Source: Palsa-504 sp050011155
GTDB lineage: Bacteria; Actinomycetota; Actinomycetes; Streptosporangiales; Streptosporangiaceae
Assembly (NCBI GenBank): GCA_050011155.1
Contig: JBEKJP010000003.1
Span: forward strand, 56,029-120,028
Reading direction: 5' to 3'
Length of the DNA stretch: 64,000 nt
Part shown: positions 41,088-49,759 of the stretch, piece by piece
How the letters are laid out: each line of letters begins with the position of its first letter
Numbering within the stretch: position 1 is the stretch's first letter
Program-made: the position numbers and the translations under genes
The notes under the pieces: generated by a model
The model's input: the letters and a program-made list of their open reading frames with translations, nothing else
What the model was told of the DNA's origin: nothing
Database searches by the model: none

Positions 41088-42389
41088 ATGTCGCAGGAGC
41101 CGGCTCCCGAGACCCAGGCCGGGCCGGTCACAGCGCTCAACTGGCAGGAGCCGCCCGGCAACCGCTGGGCGTTCTGGCACGTCGCCGACATCCTGCCCAC
41201 CCACCTGGTGTCCCGCGGTGACGGCCCGGCCCGCCCGCTGCCGCTCTCCGGCGCGGTCACCGACCTGCTCACGGTGCCCGTGCCCCGCGCCGGCCAGCCG
41301 GCTACCACGGTCGGCGAGGTACTCGACGGCTCCTACACCGACGCGTACCTGGTCCTGCAGGACGGCAAGCTCGTCACCGAGTGGTACGGCCCGCTCGGCG
41401 CGCCGGACCGGCCGCACGCGCTGATGTCGATCTCGAAGTCCGTGGTCGGCTGTGTCGCCGCGGTGCTCATCGACCGCGGCCTGCTCGACCCGGACCGCGA
41501 GATCACCGACTACGTTCCCGAACTGGCCGCCAGCGGTTACGCCGGCGCCCTGGTCAGGCACGTCTACGACATGCGCAGCGGGGTCAGGTTCTTGGAGGAG
41601 TACGCCAACCCGCAGTCCGACATCCGGCGCCTCGACGAATGGGTCGGCTGGCACCCCGGGCGCGGCGAGCCCCGCGGGCTCTACCGGTTCCTGGCCACGC
41701 TGGAGGCCGAAGCGCCGCACGGCGAGCGGTTCCTGTACCGCTCGGCCGAATCGGACGTGCTCGGCTGGGTGTGCGAGCGGGCCGCGGGCCTCCCCATGGC
41801 CACGCTCATGTCCGAGCTGATCTGGGCACCGATGGGCGCCGAGCATGACGCCGTCCTGCTGGAAGACGGCTTCGGCGCCGCCGTGCACGACGGCGGCCTG
41901 TGCGCCACCGCCCGCGACGTGGCCCGCTTCGGCCAGCTGCTGCTGGCCGGGGGAGTGGTCCCCGACGGCCCCACCGGCACCCGCCCGGTGGTGCCGCCGC
42001 AGTGGATCCGCCGGGCCTGGGCCGTCGACGCCGACGCCCGGACGGCGTTCGCCGCCTCCCCCGCCGAGTGGGCCTTCCCCGGCGGCTGGTACCGGCACCA
42101 GTTCTGGTTCCGTCCCGGCGACCACGGCGACGTCTTGCTGTGCCTGGGCATCCACGGCCAGCTGCTGCACGTCAGCCGGCGCACAGGCACCGTCTGCGTG
42201 AAGTTCTCCACCTGGCCCGACGCGCAGAACCCGGCCTACCTGGAGGACACGCTGCGCGCCTTCGACGCCGTCGGCGGCTTCCTGGCCGGCCGCGACCCGG
42301 CCGGCCCCGGCGGGCGCCGCCTGGCCGGCGTGATCTCCGGCCTGAACCGCAGGCCAGACACCGCCCCGCCGCGCCCCACCGTGGTTTAG
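41088..42389 (+). CDS. NylB-like serine hydrolase (beta-lactamase fold)
   Basis: The 433-aa protein, from ATG 41088 (MSQEPAPETQ), resembles 6-aminohexanoate-dimer hydrolases. The SxxK motif is SISK (S114, K117), the YRS motif is FLYRSAESDVLGWV, and HDGGLCATARDVARFGQLLL is typical of this group. The C-terminal LGIHGQLLHV segment carries the family Gly motif. No signal peptide. Natural substrates of such proteins are mostly unknown. A truncated relative lies inverted immediately upstream. Confidence 0.85.
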   Translation: MSQEPAPETQAGPVTALNWQEPPGNRWAFWHVADILPTHLVSRGDGPARPLPLSGAVTDLLTVPVPRAGQPATTVGEVLDGSYTDAYLVLQDGKLVTEWYGPLGAPDRPHALMSISKSVVGCVAAVLIDRGLLDPDREITDYVPELAASGYAGALVRHVYDMRSGVRFLEEYANPQSDIRRLDEWVGWHPGRGEPRGLYRFLATLEAEAPHGERFLYRSAESDVLGWVCERAAGLPMATLMSELIWAPMGAEHDAVLLEDGFGAAVHDGGLCATARDVARFGQLLLAGGVVPDGPTGTRPVVPPQWIRRAWAVDADARTAFAASPAEWAFPGGWYRHQFWFRPGDHGDVLLCLGIHGQLLHVSRRTGTVCVKFSTWPDAQNPAYLEDTLRAFDAVGGFLAGRDPAGPGGRRLAGVISGLNRRPDTAPPRPTVV

Positions 42390-42436
42390 GCAAGTTGTCT
42401 CTCGACGTCGAAGTAACAGCGCTCTAACCTGGCGGT

Positions 42437-43903
42437 ATGCCAGGTTCCGATGTATCCGCCGGGTCCCGCCGCCACCTCGGCGGCATCGCCGAGATCCGCA
42501 CGTTCTTCCGGACCAACTCCCAGCCGATCTACTTCATCGGCCCGACGGCGTTCAACCTGCTCGGCATCGACCGCTGGGTGCGCAACTTCCAGTACATCGC
42601 CTACTACGACTCCTGGGACGGCCAGCACCCCCGGGTGTTCACCCCGGAGAACCGGCCCTACGTCGAGTTCGAGTCCAGCGAGCAGATCAACAACTACCTG
42701 CTGCGTGACCCCGAGGTCCAGGAGTACCTGCGCCGGCGCGGCGGGACGCCGATGGTCGCCATGGTGTTCTTCGACGAAGAGACCGAGGAGATCTGCTCCG
42801 AGCTCGGCTACACGCTGATCCTGCCGCCCGACGCGCTGCGGCGCCGGCTCGACTCCAAGATCGTCACCACCCAGCTGGGCAACGAGGCGGGCGCCCCCTC
42901 GGTCCCGAACGTCCTCGGCCGCGCCGACACCTACGCCGCGCTCGTGGCCCTGGCGGAGGGAGCCGGCTTGGGTGAGGACCTGGTCGTGCAGACGCCCTAC
43001 GGGGACTCGGGCAAGACCACGTTCTTCATCAAGGCCGAAGCCGACTGGGACGATTACGCCGCGGACATCGTCGGCCAGGAACTCAAGGTGATGAAGCGCA
43101 TCAACAACCAGGCCGCGGCGGTCGAGGCCTGCATCACCCGGCACGGCACGATCGTCGGCCCGTTCATGACCGACCTGACCGGCTACCCCGAGCTCACCCC
43201 GTACAAGGGCGGCTGGTGCGGTAACGACGTGTTCCCCGAGGCGCTGTCCGAGGCGGACCGGACCATCGCGATCAGCCACGTCCGGCGCCTGGGCGACCGG
43301 CTGGCCCAGGAGGGCTACCGGGGCTTCTTCGAGGTCGACGTGCTCATGGACCTGGACTCAGGCGCGGTCTACCTGGGCGAGCTGAACCCGCGGATCTCCG
43401 GCGCCTCCTCGATGACGAACGTCACCGCCGGCGCCTACGCCGACGTGCCGCTGTTCCTGTTCCACCTGCTCGAGTTCATGGACGTCGACTACACGGTGGA
43501 CGTGCAGGAGATCAACGACCGCTGGCGCGCGCTGGCCGCGGTGGACGTCTGGTCACAGCTGATCATGAAGGATCCCGGCGACGACGTGGAGCGCATCCTG
43601 GCCGCCCCGCGCACCGGCAGCTGGCGCCTGTCCGACAGCGGCGCGCTCACCTTCGAGCACGTCAGCAACGACTGGCACGAGATCACCACCGAGGACGAGG
43701 CCTTCTTCATGCGCGTCTACGGCCCCGGCGACTTCAAGTTCCACGGTGCCGACCTGGGCATCCTGGTCACCAAGGGCCGCATGCAGACCCCCGAGGGCCT
43801 GACCGAGCGCTGCCGCCACTACATCGACGGCATCCGCGCTCAGTACAAGTCCGAACCCCTCCCGCAAGCCCCGCCCGTCATCCCCATCGCCTACGTCAAG
43901 TAA
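42437..43903 (+). CDS. ATP-grasp enzyme (biotin carboxylase-like)
   Basis: The 488-aa protein has an ATP-grasp fold. The substrate lid region is VVQTPYGDSGKTTFFI, the ATP-binding strand region is ELKVMKRINN, and the metal-binding segment is FFEVDVLMDL to YLGELNPRISGASSM. The N-terminal 130 residues form a preATP-grasp domain. No biotin carrier or carboxyltransferase gene is nearby, so an amide- or peptide-ligase role is also possible. It stands alone, 47 bp after the serine hydrolase. Confidence 0.78.
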   Translation: MPGSDVSAGSRRHLGGIAEIRTFFRTNSQPIYFIGPTAFNLLGIDRWVRNFQYIAYYDSWDGQHPRVFTPENRPYVEFESSEQINNYLLRDPEVQEYLRRRGGTPMVAMVFFDEETEEICSELGYTLILPPDALRRRLDSKIVTTQLGNEAGAPSVPNVLGRADTYAALVALAEGAGLGEDLVVQTPYGDSGKTTFFIKAEADWDDYAADIVGQELKVMKRINNQAAAVEACITRHGTIVGPFMTDLTGYPELTPYKGGWCGNDVFPEALSEADRTIAISHVRRLGDRLAQEGYRGFFEVDVLMDLDSGAVYLGELNPRISGASSMTNVTAGAYADVPLFLFHLLEFMDVDYTVDVQEINDRWRALAAVDVWSQLIMKDPGDDVERILAAPRTGSWRLSDSGALTFEHVSNDWHEITTEDEAFFMRVYGPGDFKFHGADLGILVTKGRMQTPEGLTERCRHYIDGIRAQYKSEPLPQAPPVIPIAYVK

Positions 43904-44137
43904 CCCCCGCCCGCCGCCCCGCCGGCCTCCGCCGCCCTCGACCGGAAGCTCAGCACCTTAGAAAGTGGTTCCTGGGGTGAGAGTGACGATTGTTTCTGGG
44001 GTGGTGTTCGCTGACGTAGCCTGTGTGCCCCCGCCCACGTACTTGCGTGGGCAATGTGCCACAGACCCCTTGGACCAGCGATCCGGCGCCGGAAAACCAG
44101 TCGCGCTCAGGCCACCCGAGCGCTCATCCTTAGCAGC

Positions 44138-44239
44138 ATGTTCCGGTTCGCCGCCGCGCTGACGCTCGCCGTCGCGAGCGCAATGGCGGCTGCCCTCGCA
44201 CCGGCCGCACTGGCCGCATTCGGCGGCAAGCGAGGCTGA
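44138..44239 (+). CDS. Possible 33-aa hydrophobic peptide
   Basis: The frame reads MFRFAAALTLAVASAM then a further Ala/Leu-rich run ending FGGKRG, which looks like a single membrane helix or a signal peptide. The ribosome binding site is weak and no homologue is known to me. It could be a chance frame in GC-rich DNA. Confidence 0.25.
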   Translation: MFRFAAALTLAVASAMAAALAPAALAAFGGKRG

Positions 44240-44257
44240 CCCTTCCCCGGCAGGCCG

Positions 44258-44300
44258 GGAGACCCCACGGGGGAGGGTTGGCATCCCCCCGCGGGTCTCC
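44258..44300. promoter_or_regulatory. Large hairpin just upstream of EF-Tu
   Basis: GGAGACCC pairs with GGGTCTCC, and inside it GGGGGA pairs with TCCCCC. The structure ends 33 nt before the ATG and about 20 nt before the Shine-Dalgarno. It has no T-tract, so attenuation or mRNA stabilisation are both possible. Confidence 0.5.
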
Positions 44301-44333
44301 GTGGCAGAACCCAAAGACCGGGAGTTAAGGAAC

Positions 44334-45512
44334 ATGACCAGGCAGCCCTACCTGCGGACCAAGCCGCATCTGAACATCGGCACCATGGGGCACGTCGACC
44401 ACGGTAAGACCACCCTCACCGCCGCCATCACCAAGGTACTCGCCCAAAGAGGCCTCGCCACCTACGTACCGTCCGACCGCATCGACAAGGCCCCGGAGGA
44501 GGCGGCCCGCGGCATCACCATCAACGTCGCGCACGTCGAGTACGAGACCGCGACCAGGCATTACGCGCACGTGGACATGCCCGGTCACGCCGGCTACGTG
44601 AAGAACATGATCACCGGAGCGGCCCAGGTCGACGGCGCCATCTTGGTGGTGTCGGCCGTGGACGGCGTCGAGCCGCAGACCCGCGAGCACGTCATCCTGG
44701 CCCGTCAGCTCGGCGTCGAGCACGTGGTCGTGGCGCTGACCAAGGCCGACACGGCCGACGAGGAGTTCACGCAGCTGGTCGAGCTCGAGGTGCGCGAGCT
44801 CCTCACGCGGTACGGCTACCCCGGCGACCAGGTCCCGGTCATACCGATCTCGGCCCTCGGCGCCCTCGACGGCCAGCCGCGCTGGGTCGCGAGCATCCAA
44901 GCCCTGCTCGACGCGGTCGACGCCTACCTGCCGCTGCCTGACCGGTACATAGACGGCCCGTTCCTCATGCCAGTGGAGAACGTGCTGACCATCACCGGCC
45001 GCGGCACGGTGGTGACCGGCGCGATCGAGCGCGGCCAGGTCAAGCTCGGCGACCCAGTCGAGGTCGTCGGCCTCGGCGCCACCGTGATCTCCGTGGTCAC
45101 CGGCGTCGAGACGTTCGGCAAGACGATGGAGCGCGCCGTCGCGGGCGACAACACCGCTTTGCTGCTCCGCGGCGTCCGCCGCCATCAGGTCCGCCGCGGC
45201 CAGGTGGTGGCGGCGCCGGGTAGCCAGGTCGCGCACCAGAGGTTCACCGCCCGCGTGTACCTGCTGGCAGCGGCCGAGGGCGGGCGCCGGACCGGGGTGC
45301 GGACGGGTTACCGGCCGCAGTTCTTCGTCCGGACCACCGACGTGGTCGGCGTGCTCGACCTCGGGTCCGGCGGCATCGCCGAGCCGGGCGAGCTGATAAC
45401 AGCAAGAGTCGAGCTCGGGCAGCCGGTCGCGCTCGAGCCCGGCCTGGGCTTCGCCATCCGCGAGGGCGGCCGTACGGTCGGCGCCGGCACGGTTGAGCGG
45501 CTGCTCGCCTGA
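44334..45512 (+). CDS. tuf: Divergent elongation factor Tu (second-copy type)
   Basis: EF-Tu delivers aminoacyl-tRNA to the ribosome. This 392-aa copy starts at ATG 44334 (TAAGGA upstream; MTRQPYLRTKPHLNIGTMGH). It keeps G1 GHVDHGKT, the G2 threonine in RGITIN and G3 DMPGH. It differs from housekeeping EF-Tu in many positions: DMPGHAGYVKN where DCPGHADYIKN is normal, and G4 TKAD where NKCD is normal. Streptomyces carry a divergent, stress-expressed tuf3, and this gene looks similar in kind. No rpsG or fusA is nearby, so it is outside the str operon. Confidence 0.88.
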   Translation: MTRQPYLRTKPHLNIGTMGHVDHGKTTLTAAITKVLAQRGLATYVPSDRIDKAPEEAARGITINVAHVEYETATRHYAHVDMPGHAGYVKNMITGAAQVDGAILVVSAVDGVEPQTREHVILARQLGVEHVVVALTKADTADEEFTQLVELEVRELLTRYGYPGDQVPVIPISALGALDGQPRWVASIQALLDAVDAYLPLPDRYIDGPFLMPVENVLTITGRGTVVTGAIERGQVKLGDPVEVVGLGATVISVVTGVETFGKTMERAVAGDNTALLLRGVRRHQVRRGQVVAAPGSQVAHQRFTARVYLLAAAEGGRRTGVRTGYRPQFFVRTTDVVGVLDLGSGGIAEPGELITARVELGQPVALEPGLGFAIREGGRTVGAGTVERLLA

Positions 45513-45530
45513 AGGCAGAACCCAGGTGAA

Positions 45531-45571
45531 CCCCGGTTTGCGGTTCCGTGTCATGGAACCGCAAACCGGGG
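45531..45571. terminator. Terminator after the EF-Tu gene
   Basis: CCCCGGTTTGCGGTTCC pairs perfectly over 17 bp with its complement around a 7-nt loop, GTGTCAT. It starts 19 bp after the EF-Tu stop. Confidence 0.85.
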
Positions 45572-45672
45572 CAACATCTTTCGCCCGCCCTTGCTCACGA
45601 GCGCGTAGCAAGGGCATCGTGACTGGTAGGCAGTCTGGTAACGGAGCCAGGAGCACGGCGGAGGTGGTCACT

Positions 45673-48510
45673 GTGGCGGACGGGACGAACCGGTCGGCGT
45701 ACAACAGCACCTGGCAGATCAGGAACGACGCCTGGTGCAGCCTGGAGGAGACCTCCGGCCAGTTGGTACTGGCCGGGGCCCAGCACCGCCAGGTCGGGGA
45801 ACTGGACGAGGCCATCCACAAGCTGCTCGACCTCCTCGGGCCGATCGAGCGGTTCTGGGCCTTCCCCGGCACGCCGGCCTTCCAGAAGATGCGGCGGCTG
45901 TTCACCGCGGGCAAGTACGACCGGTTCGCCGTGCTGGTGCGCGGCATCAACCGGGCCCTGGCCACCGATTCCTACCGCAACGGCCACGCCTGGGACCTGG
46001 GCGCCGAGGACGACGCCCTGGATCACACCGCGCACCCGCTGGAGCACGGGCGCACCGACCGCCCGTACTTCGAGGTCCTGGTCGTCGAGGACATGACCGA
46101 GCACCAGGAGCACGCGCTCCGCGAGGAACTGCGCCGCTGGCGCCGCCCGGACGACCCGTTCATCTACGAGATCGTCGTGGTCCCCAGCCTCGAAGACGCG
46201 ATCATGGCCGCCCGGCTGAACTTCGGGCTGCAGGCGTGCGTGGTCCGCCGCCGGTTCGCCCGCCGGTCCCGGTACGACTCCTCCTCGCTGGCCCAGTTCA
46301 TCGACAGCATCGTCGCCGACGACGTGATGGAGCAGTCACCCGACGACCGGGCCCAGATCCTGGCCCGGGCCCTGGCCCGGCTCCGGCCCGAACTGGATCT
46401 GTACCTGATGACGGAGATCGCGATCGAGGACCTGGCGGGCCGCCTCAGCCACCACTTCCGGCGCATCTTCCACGCCCGGGAAGGTTCGCTCGAGCTGCAC
46501 CTGTCCATCCTGGACGGGGTGGCGGCCCGGTACCGCACGCCGTTCTTCAGCGCGCTGAAGAACTACAGCCACCGGCCGACCGGGGTGTTCCACGCGCTGC
46601 CGATCTCGCACGGCAAGTCGATCACCGAGTCGCACTGGATCCACGACATGCTCGACTTCTACGGCATGGAGATCTTCCTGGCCGAGACGTCCGCCACCTG
46701 CGGCGGCCTCGACTCGCTGCTGGAGCCCACCGGCCCGTTGCGGGACGCGCAGCAGCTCGCGGCGCACACCTTCGGCTCGCGGCAGACGTACTTCGTCACC
46801 AACGGGACCTCGACCGCCAACAAGATCGTGGTCCAGGCCCTGGTCCAGCCGGGCGACATCGTCCTGGTCGACCGGAACTGCCACCAGTCCCACCACTACG
46901 GCCTGATGCTGGCCGGGGCGATGGTCACCTACCTGGACGCCTACCCGCTGAACCACTACTCGATGTACGGCGCCGTCCCCCTGCGGGAGATCAAGAGCCA
47001 GCTACTGGCGCTGCGCCGGGCGGGCAAGCTGGACCGGGTCAAGATGCTGCTGCTGACCAACTGCACGTTCGACGGCATCGTCTACGACGTCGCCCGGGTC
47101 ATGGAGGAGTGCCTGGCCATCAAGCCCGACCTGGTCTTCTTGTGGGACGAGGCCTGGTTCGCCTTCGCCCGGTTCCACCCGGTCTACCGGCCCCGCACCG
47201 CCATGCGCGCCGCCCGCACGCTGGCCGAGAAGCTGCGGCTGCCCGAGTACAAGGCCGAGTACCAGAGATTCCTGGAGGAAGTCGGCGCCATCGACGCCGC
47301 GGACGACGAGGTGCTGCTGAACCGGCGGCTGCTGCCGGACCCGGCCCGGGCCCGGGTCCGGGTGTACTCCACCCAGTCCACCCACAAGACGCTGACCTCG
47401 CTGCGCCAGGGCTCCATGATCCACCAGTGGGATCAGGACTTCAGCCAGAAGGCCGAGGCGACCTTCCACGAGGCGTACATGACGCACACCTCGACCTCGC
47501 CGAACTACCAGATCCTGGCCTCGCTCGACCTGGGCCGTCGGCAGGCCGACCTCGAGGGCTTCGAGCTGGTGCAGAAGCAGATCGAGAACGCGATGCGGCT
47601 CCGCGACGCGGTGGACCATCACCCGCTGCTGAGCAAGTACATGAAGTGCCTGACCACCGCGGACCTGATCCCGGGGAGTTTCCGGTCCTCGGGCATCGAC
47701 CAGCCGCTGCGCTCCGGCCTGCCGAACATGATCAAGGCCTGGGAGCAGGACGAATTCGTCCTCGACCCGTCGAGGATCACCGTCTACATCGGTCTCACGG
47801 GCTACGACGGGGACCATTTCAAGCGGGGCCAGCTGATGGATCGCTACGGCGTCCAGATCAACAAGACCTCGCGGAACACCGTGCTGTTCATGACCACGAT
47901 CGGCACCACCCGCAGCTCGGTGGCGTACCTGATCGAGGTGCTCGTCACGATCGCCCGCGACCTGGAGAATCGGGTAGCCGACATGAGCCCGGACGAACGG
48001 GCCGCCCACGAGCGGGCCGTGCAGCGGCTGACCTCGCTCTCGGCCCCGCTGCCCGACTTCAGCGGCTTCCACCCCAGCTTCACCGAAGGTCCCGGGCCGT
48101 CCACCCCGGAGGGCGACGTGCGGCGGGCCTTCTACCTGGCCTACAACGCCACGTACTGCGAGTACCTCAAGCCGGAGGAGGTCGAGCAGCGGATGGAGAA
48201 CGGCGAGCAGGTGGTGTCCACCACCTACGTCACGCCTTACCCGCCCGGCTACCCGGTGCTCGTCCCCGGCCAGGTGTTCAGCCAGCAGATCCTGGCGTTC
48301 ATGCGCGGCCTGGACACCCCCGAGATCCACGGTTACCGGCCCGACCTCGGCTACCGCGTCTACGTGGGCAAGGCCTTGGAGATCGCGGCCCCCGCCCCGA
48401 ACAGCCGGCCGGAAACGGCCCCCGAGACGGTGCGCGACGCCGCCACCAGCCAGGCGCCCAGCAACAAGGCGAAGAGGAGGACCGAAGCGCCGCGCAGCAC
48501 GTCCGAGTGA
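45673..48510 (+). CDS. Orn/Lys/Arg decarboxylase, large form
   Basis: The 945-aa protein is a fold-I PLP decarboxylase that would make a polyamine or amine from a basic amino acid. It has an N-terminal receiver-like wing domain (about residues 20-260), the PLP domain with FVTNGTSTANKIV, DEAWFAF and the Schiff-base Lys572 in STQSTHKTLTS, and a C-terminal domain. GTG 45673 is chosen because GCGGAGG lies 8 nt before it; GTG 45619 is an alternative. After GYRPDLGYRVYVGK the last 45 or so residues are low-complexity and coincide with an antisense transporter remnant, so this tail is probably an accidental extension. Substrate not determinable. Confidence 0.88.
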   Translation: MADGTNRSAYNSTWQIRNDAWCSLEETSGQLVLAGAQHRQVGELDEAIHKLLDLLGPIERFWAFPGTPAFQKMRRLFTAGKYDRFAVLVRGINRALATDSYRNGHAWDLGAEDDALDHTAHPLEHGRTDRPYFEVLVVEDMTEHQEHALREELRRWRRPDDPFIYEIVVVPSLEDAIMAARLNFGLQACVVRRRFARRSRYDSSSLAQFIDSIVADDVMEQSPDDRAQILARALARLRPELDLYLMTEIAIEDLAGRLSHHFRRIFHAREGSLELHLSILDGVAARYRTPFFSALKNYSHRPTGVFHALPISHGKSITESHWIHDMLDFYGMEIFLAETSATCGGLDSLLEPTGPLRDAQQLAAHTFGSRQTYFVTNGTSTANKIVVQALVQPGDIVLVDRNCHQSHHYGLMLAGAMVTYLDAYPLNHYSMYGAVPLREIKSQLLALRRAGKLDRVKMLLLTNCTFDGIVYDVARVMEECLAIKPDLVFLWDEAWFAFARFHPVYRPRTAMRAARTLAEKLRLPEYKAEYQRFLEEVGAIDAADDEVLLNRRLLPDPARARVRVYSTQSTHKTLTSLRQGSMIHQWDQDFSQKAEATFHEAYMTHTSTSPNYQILASLDLGRRQADLEGFELVQKQIENAMRLRDAVDHHPLLSKYMKCLTTADLIPGSFRSSGIDQPLRSGLPNMIKAWEQDEFVLDPSRITVYIGLTGYDGDHFKRGQLMDRYGVQINKTSRNTVLFMTTIGTTRSSVAYLIEVLVTIARDLENRVADMSPDERAAHERAVQRLTSLSAPLPDFSGFHPSFTEGPGPSTPEGDVRRAFYLAYNATYCEYLKPEEVEQRMENGEQVVSTTYVTPYPPGYPVLVPGQVFSQQILAFMRGLDTPEIHGYRPDLGYRVYVGKALEIAAPAPNSRPETAPETVRDAATSQAPSNKAKRRTEAPRSTSE

Positions 48511-48693
48511 CAGCAGCAGGACAGCGGCGGCGTTGGCCACGATGCCGGTACCCATCACCGAGGCAAACCAGTTCGGGCCGAGGTCGCGGAACACGTCCCC
48601 CGGCCGTTCCAGATTTTTCAGCAGGCCGAACGGAGCATGGTGCCCGCCCGTCCCCACCGTGCCCGCCCCGGCGATGTCCAGCGTGTGTGCCAC
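48359..48693 (-). pseudogene. Frameshifted N-terminal remnant of a TDT/TehA-SLAC1 transporter
   Basis: From GTG 48693 the minus strand reads AHTLDIAGAG, then ERPGDVFRDLGPNWFASVMG followed by TGIVANAAAVLLL. This is the unmistakable first helix of TDT-family transporters. About 48510 the frame shifts. The next frame continues SDVLRGASVLLFALLLGAWL and VAASRTVSG, a credible second helix, up to a TAG near 48359. The remaining 250 or so residues of a normal transporter are gone. The left part lies inside the 3' end of the decarboxylase gene. Confidence 0.7.
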
Positions 48694-48715
48694 GCTTCCA
48701 GCCTCGCTTATGACC

Positions 48716-49627
48716 TCACGAGCGCTCCCACCAGTCCGGCGGGCCCTGTGGTTGAGAGCCCTGTGGTTGAGAGCGCTGTGGTTGAGAGCGCTGTGGTTGA
48801 GAGCGCTGCGGCTGCTGGGGACGGACTGGCGGGGGCTGCGGCCGGTATTGCGGGCGCACCGGCGGCCGGGCGGCCGGACGCTGCGGCCAGTCGGGACGCT
48901 GCTCAGCCCGCTGTTCGGCCCAGCCGGGGTGCCCCGGCCAGCCGGCCTCGGTGTCCTGGCGCAGACGCCCGGCCCAGTCGGGATCGTCGTCCCAGCCCGG
49001 TTCCGCGCCCCAGCCGTCGTCCGGGTAATCCGCCACGTCCTCGGGCCTGGCCGCGGGGACGGGGACCAGCAGCGGTTCGATCTCCTGCTCCAGCGCGGGC
49101 CGGGTCCGGGTGGTCACGGCCAGCAGCGCGACGTAGCTCAGCAGCGCGGCCCCGGTCAGCATGGCCATCGCGAACGACGTGCTGTCCTGGCCGTTCTTCA
49201 CGAACATCTCCCCGGCGACGAACGCGCCCACGATCGCGGCCAGGCCGGCCGCGGCCAGCACGGCCAGGAGCCGGTCCCGCAGGGCCACGGCCCTGGCCAC
49301 GGCCAGGATCGCGGTCCCGACCAGGGCCACGCCGAGCAGGGCGTGCGCGGTCAGCGCCAGCGGCGCGGTGGTGATCTCGGTGACGATCCCGGCGTGCGCG
49401 TCGGCGGCCGGGATCTCGACGTAGAAGTTCAGGATCATGCCCAGGCCGTACTGGAGGGTCAGCATGACTAGCGCCGCCGTGACCACCCGGCGCAACCCCG
49501 GCCTGGACTGGGCCGGCCTGGACTGGGCCGACCTGGACTGGGCAGCCCAGGGCGGTGCTGGCCTCAGCTGAGCCGCCCGGTGCGTATGCCGCCCCGGCGC
49601 CGCGCGCCGGTCAAACCCGTCAGCCAT
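48716..49627 (-). CDS. Four-helix membrane protein with Gln/Pro/Arg-rich tail
   Basis: The 303-aa protein has a basic N-terminus with repeated SAQSRPAQSRP, about four transmembrane helices (residues 48-185; for example VVTAALVMLTLQYGLGMIL), and a long hydrophilic C-terminus. The tail holds Trp/Asp-rich and then PQRSQPQRSQ repeats, ending PPDWWERS. The helices resemble those of small actinobacterial membrane proteins of unknown function. The tail repeats are encoded by 15-bp units. No function can be given. Confidence 0.7.
   Translation of the reverse strand: MADGFDRRAAPGRHTHRAAQLRPAPPWAAQSRSAQSRPAQSRPGLRRVVTAALVMLTLQYGLGMILNFYVEIPAADAHAGIVTEITTAPLALTAHALLGVALVGTAILAVARAVALRDRLLAVLAAAGLAAIVGAFVAGEMFVKNGQDSTSFAMAMLTGAALLSYVALLAVTTRTRPALEQEIEPLLVPVPAARPEDVADYPDDGWGAEPGWDDDPDWAGRLRQDTEAGWPGHPGWAEQRAEQRPDWPQRPAARPPVRPQYRPQPPPVRPQQPQRSQPQRSQPQRSQPQGSQPQGPPDWWERS
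48748..48807. repeat. 15-bp minisatellite in the membrane-protein gene
   Basis: Four units of GTGGTTGAGAGCGCT, one with a base change, encode the SQPQR repeats on the minus strand. Confidence 0.85.
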
Positions 49628-49759
49628 CGGACCCCACTCTCCTGCGATGATGCCCGTACGCGCTCAGTCCCATCTCCGGTAACGGCCTCGCGGGTACCGC
49701 AGTTCGGTGGTAGGCGGGTGACGTAATCACTTGGAAACATCCAGGCACGATGATGAAGT

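Larger units (their letters stand above)
43904..44333. promoter_or_regulatory. Long leader of the EF-Tu gene
   Basis: This 430-bp region contains a GCCCACG/CGTGGGC hairpin (44033-44052), a possible 33-codon hydrophobic ORF (44138-44239) and a large hairpin ending 33 bp before the EF-Tu ATG. The spacing and structures suggest a controlled 5' leader. No other gene is seen. Confidence 0.5.

Noticed and set aside
45735..48713. 992-codon frame overlapping the decarboxylase
   Set aside because: Out-of-frame Arg/Gly/Pro-rich shadow. The decarboxylase frame carries the PLP motif and family length.
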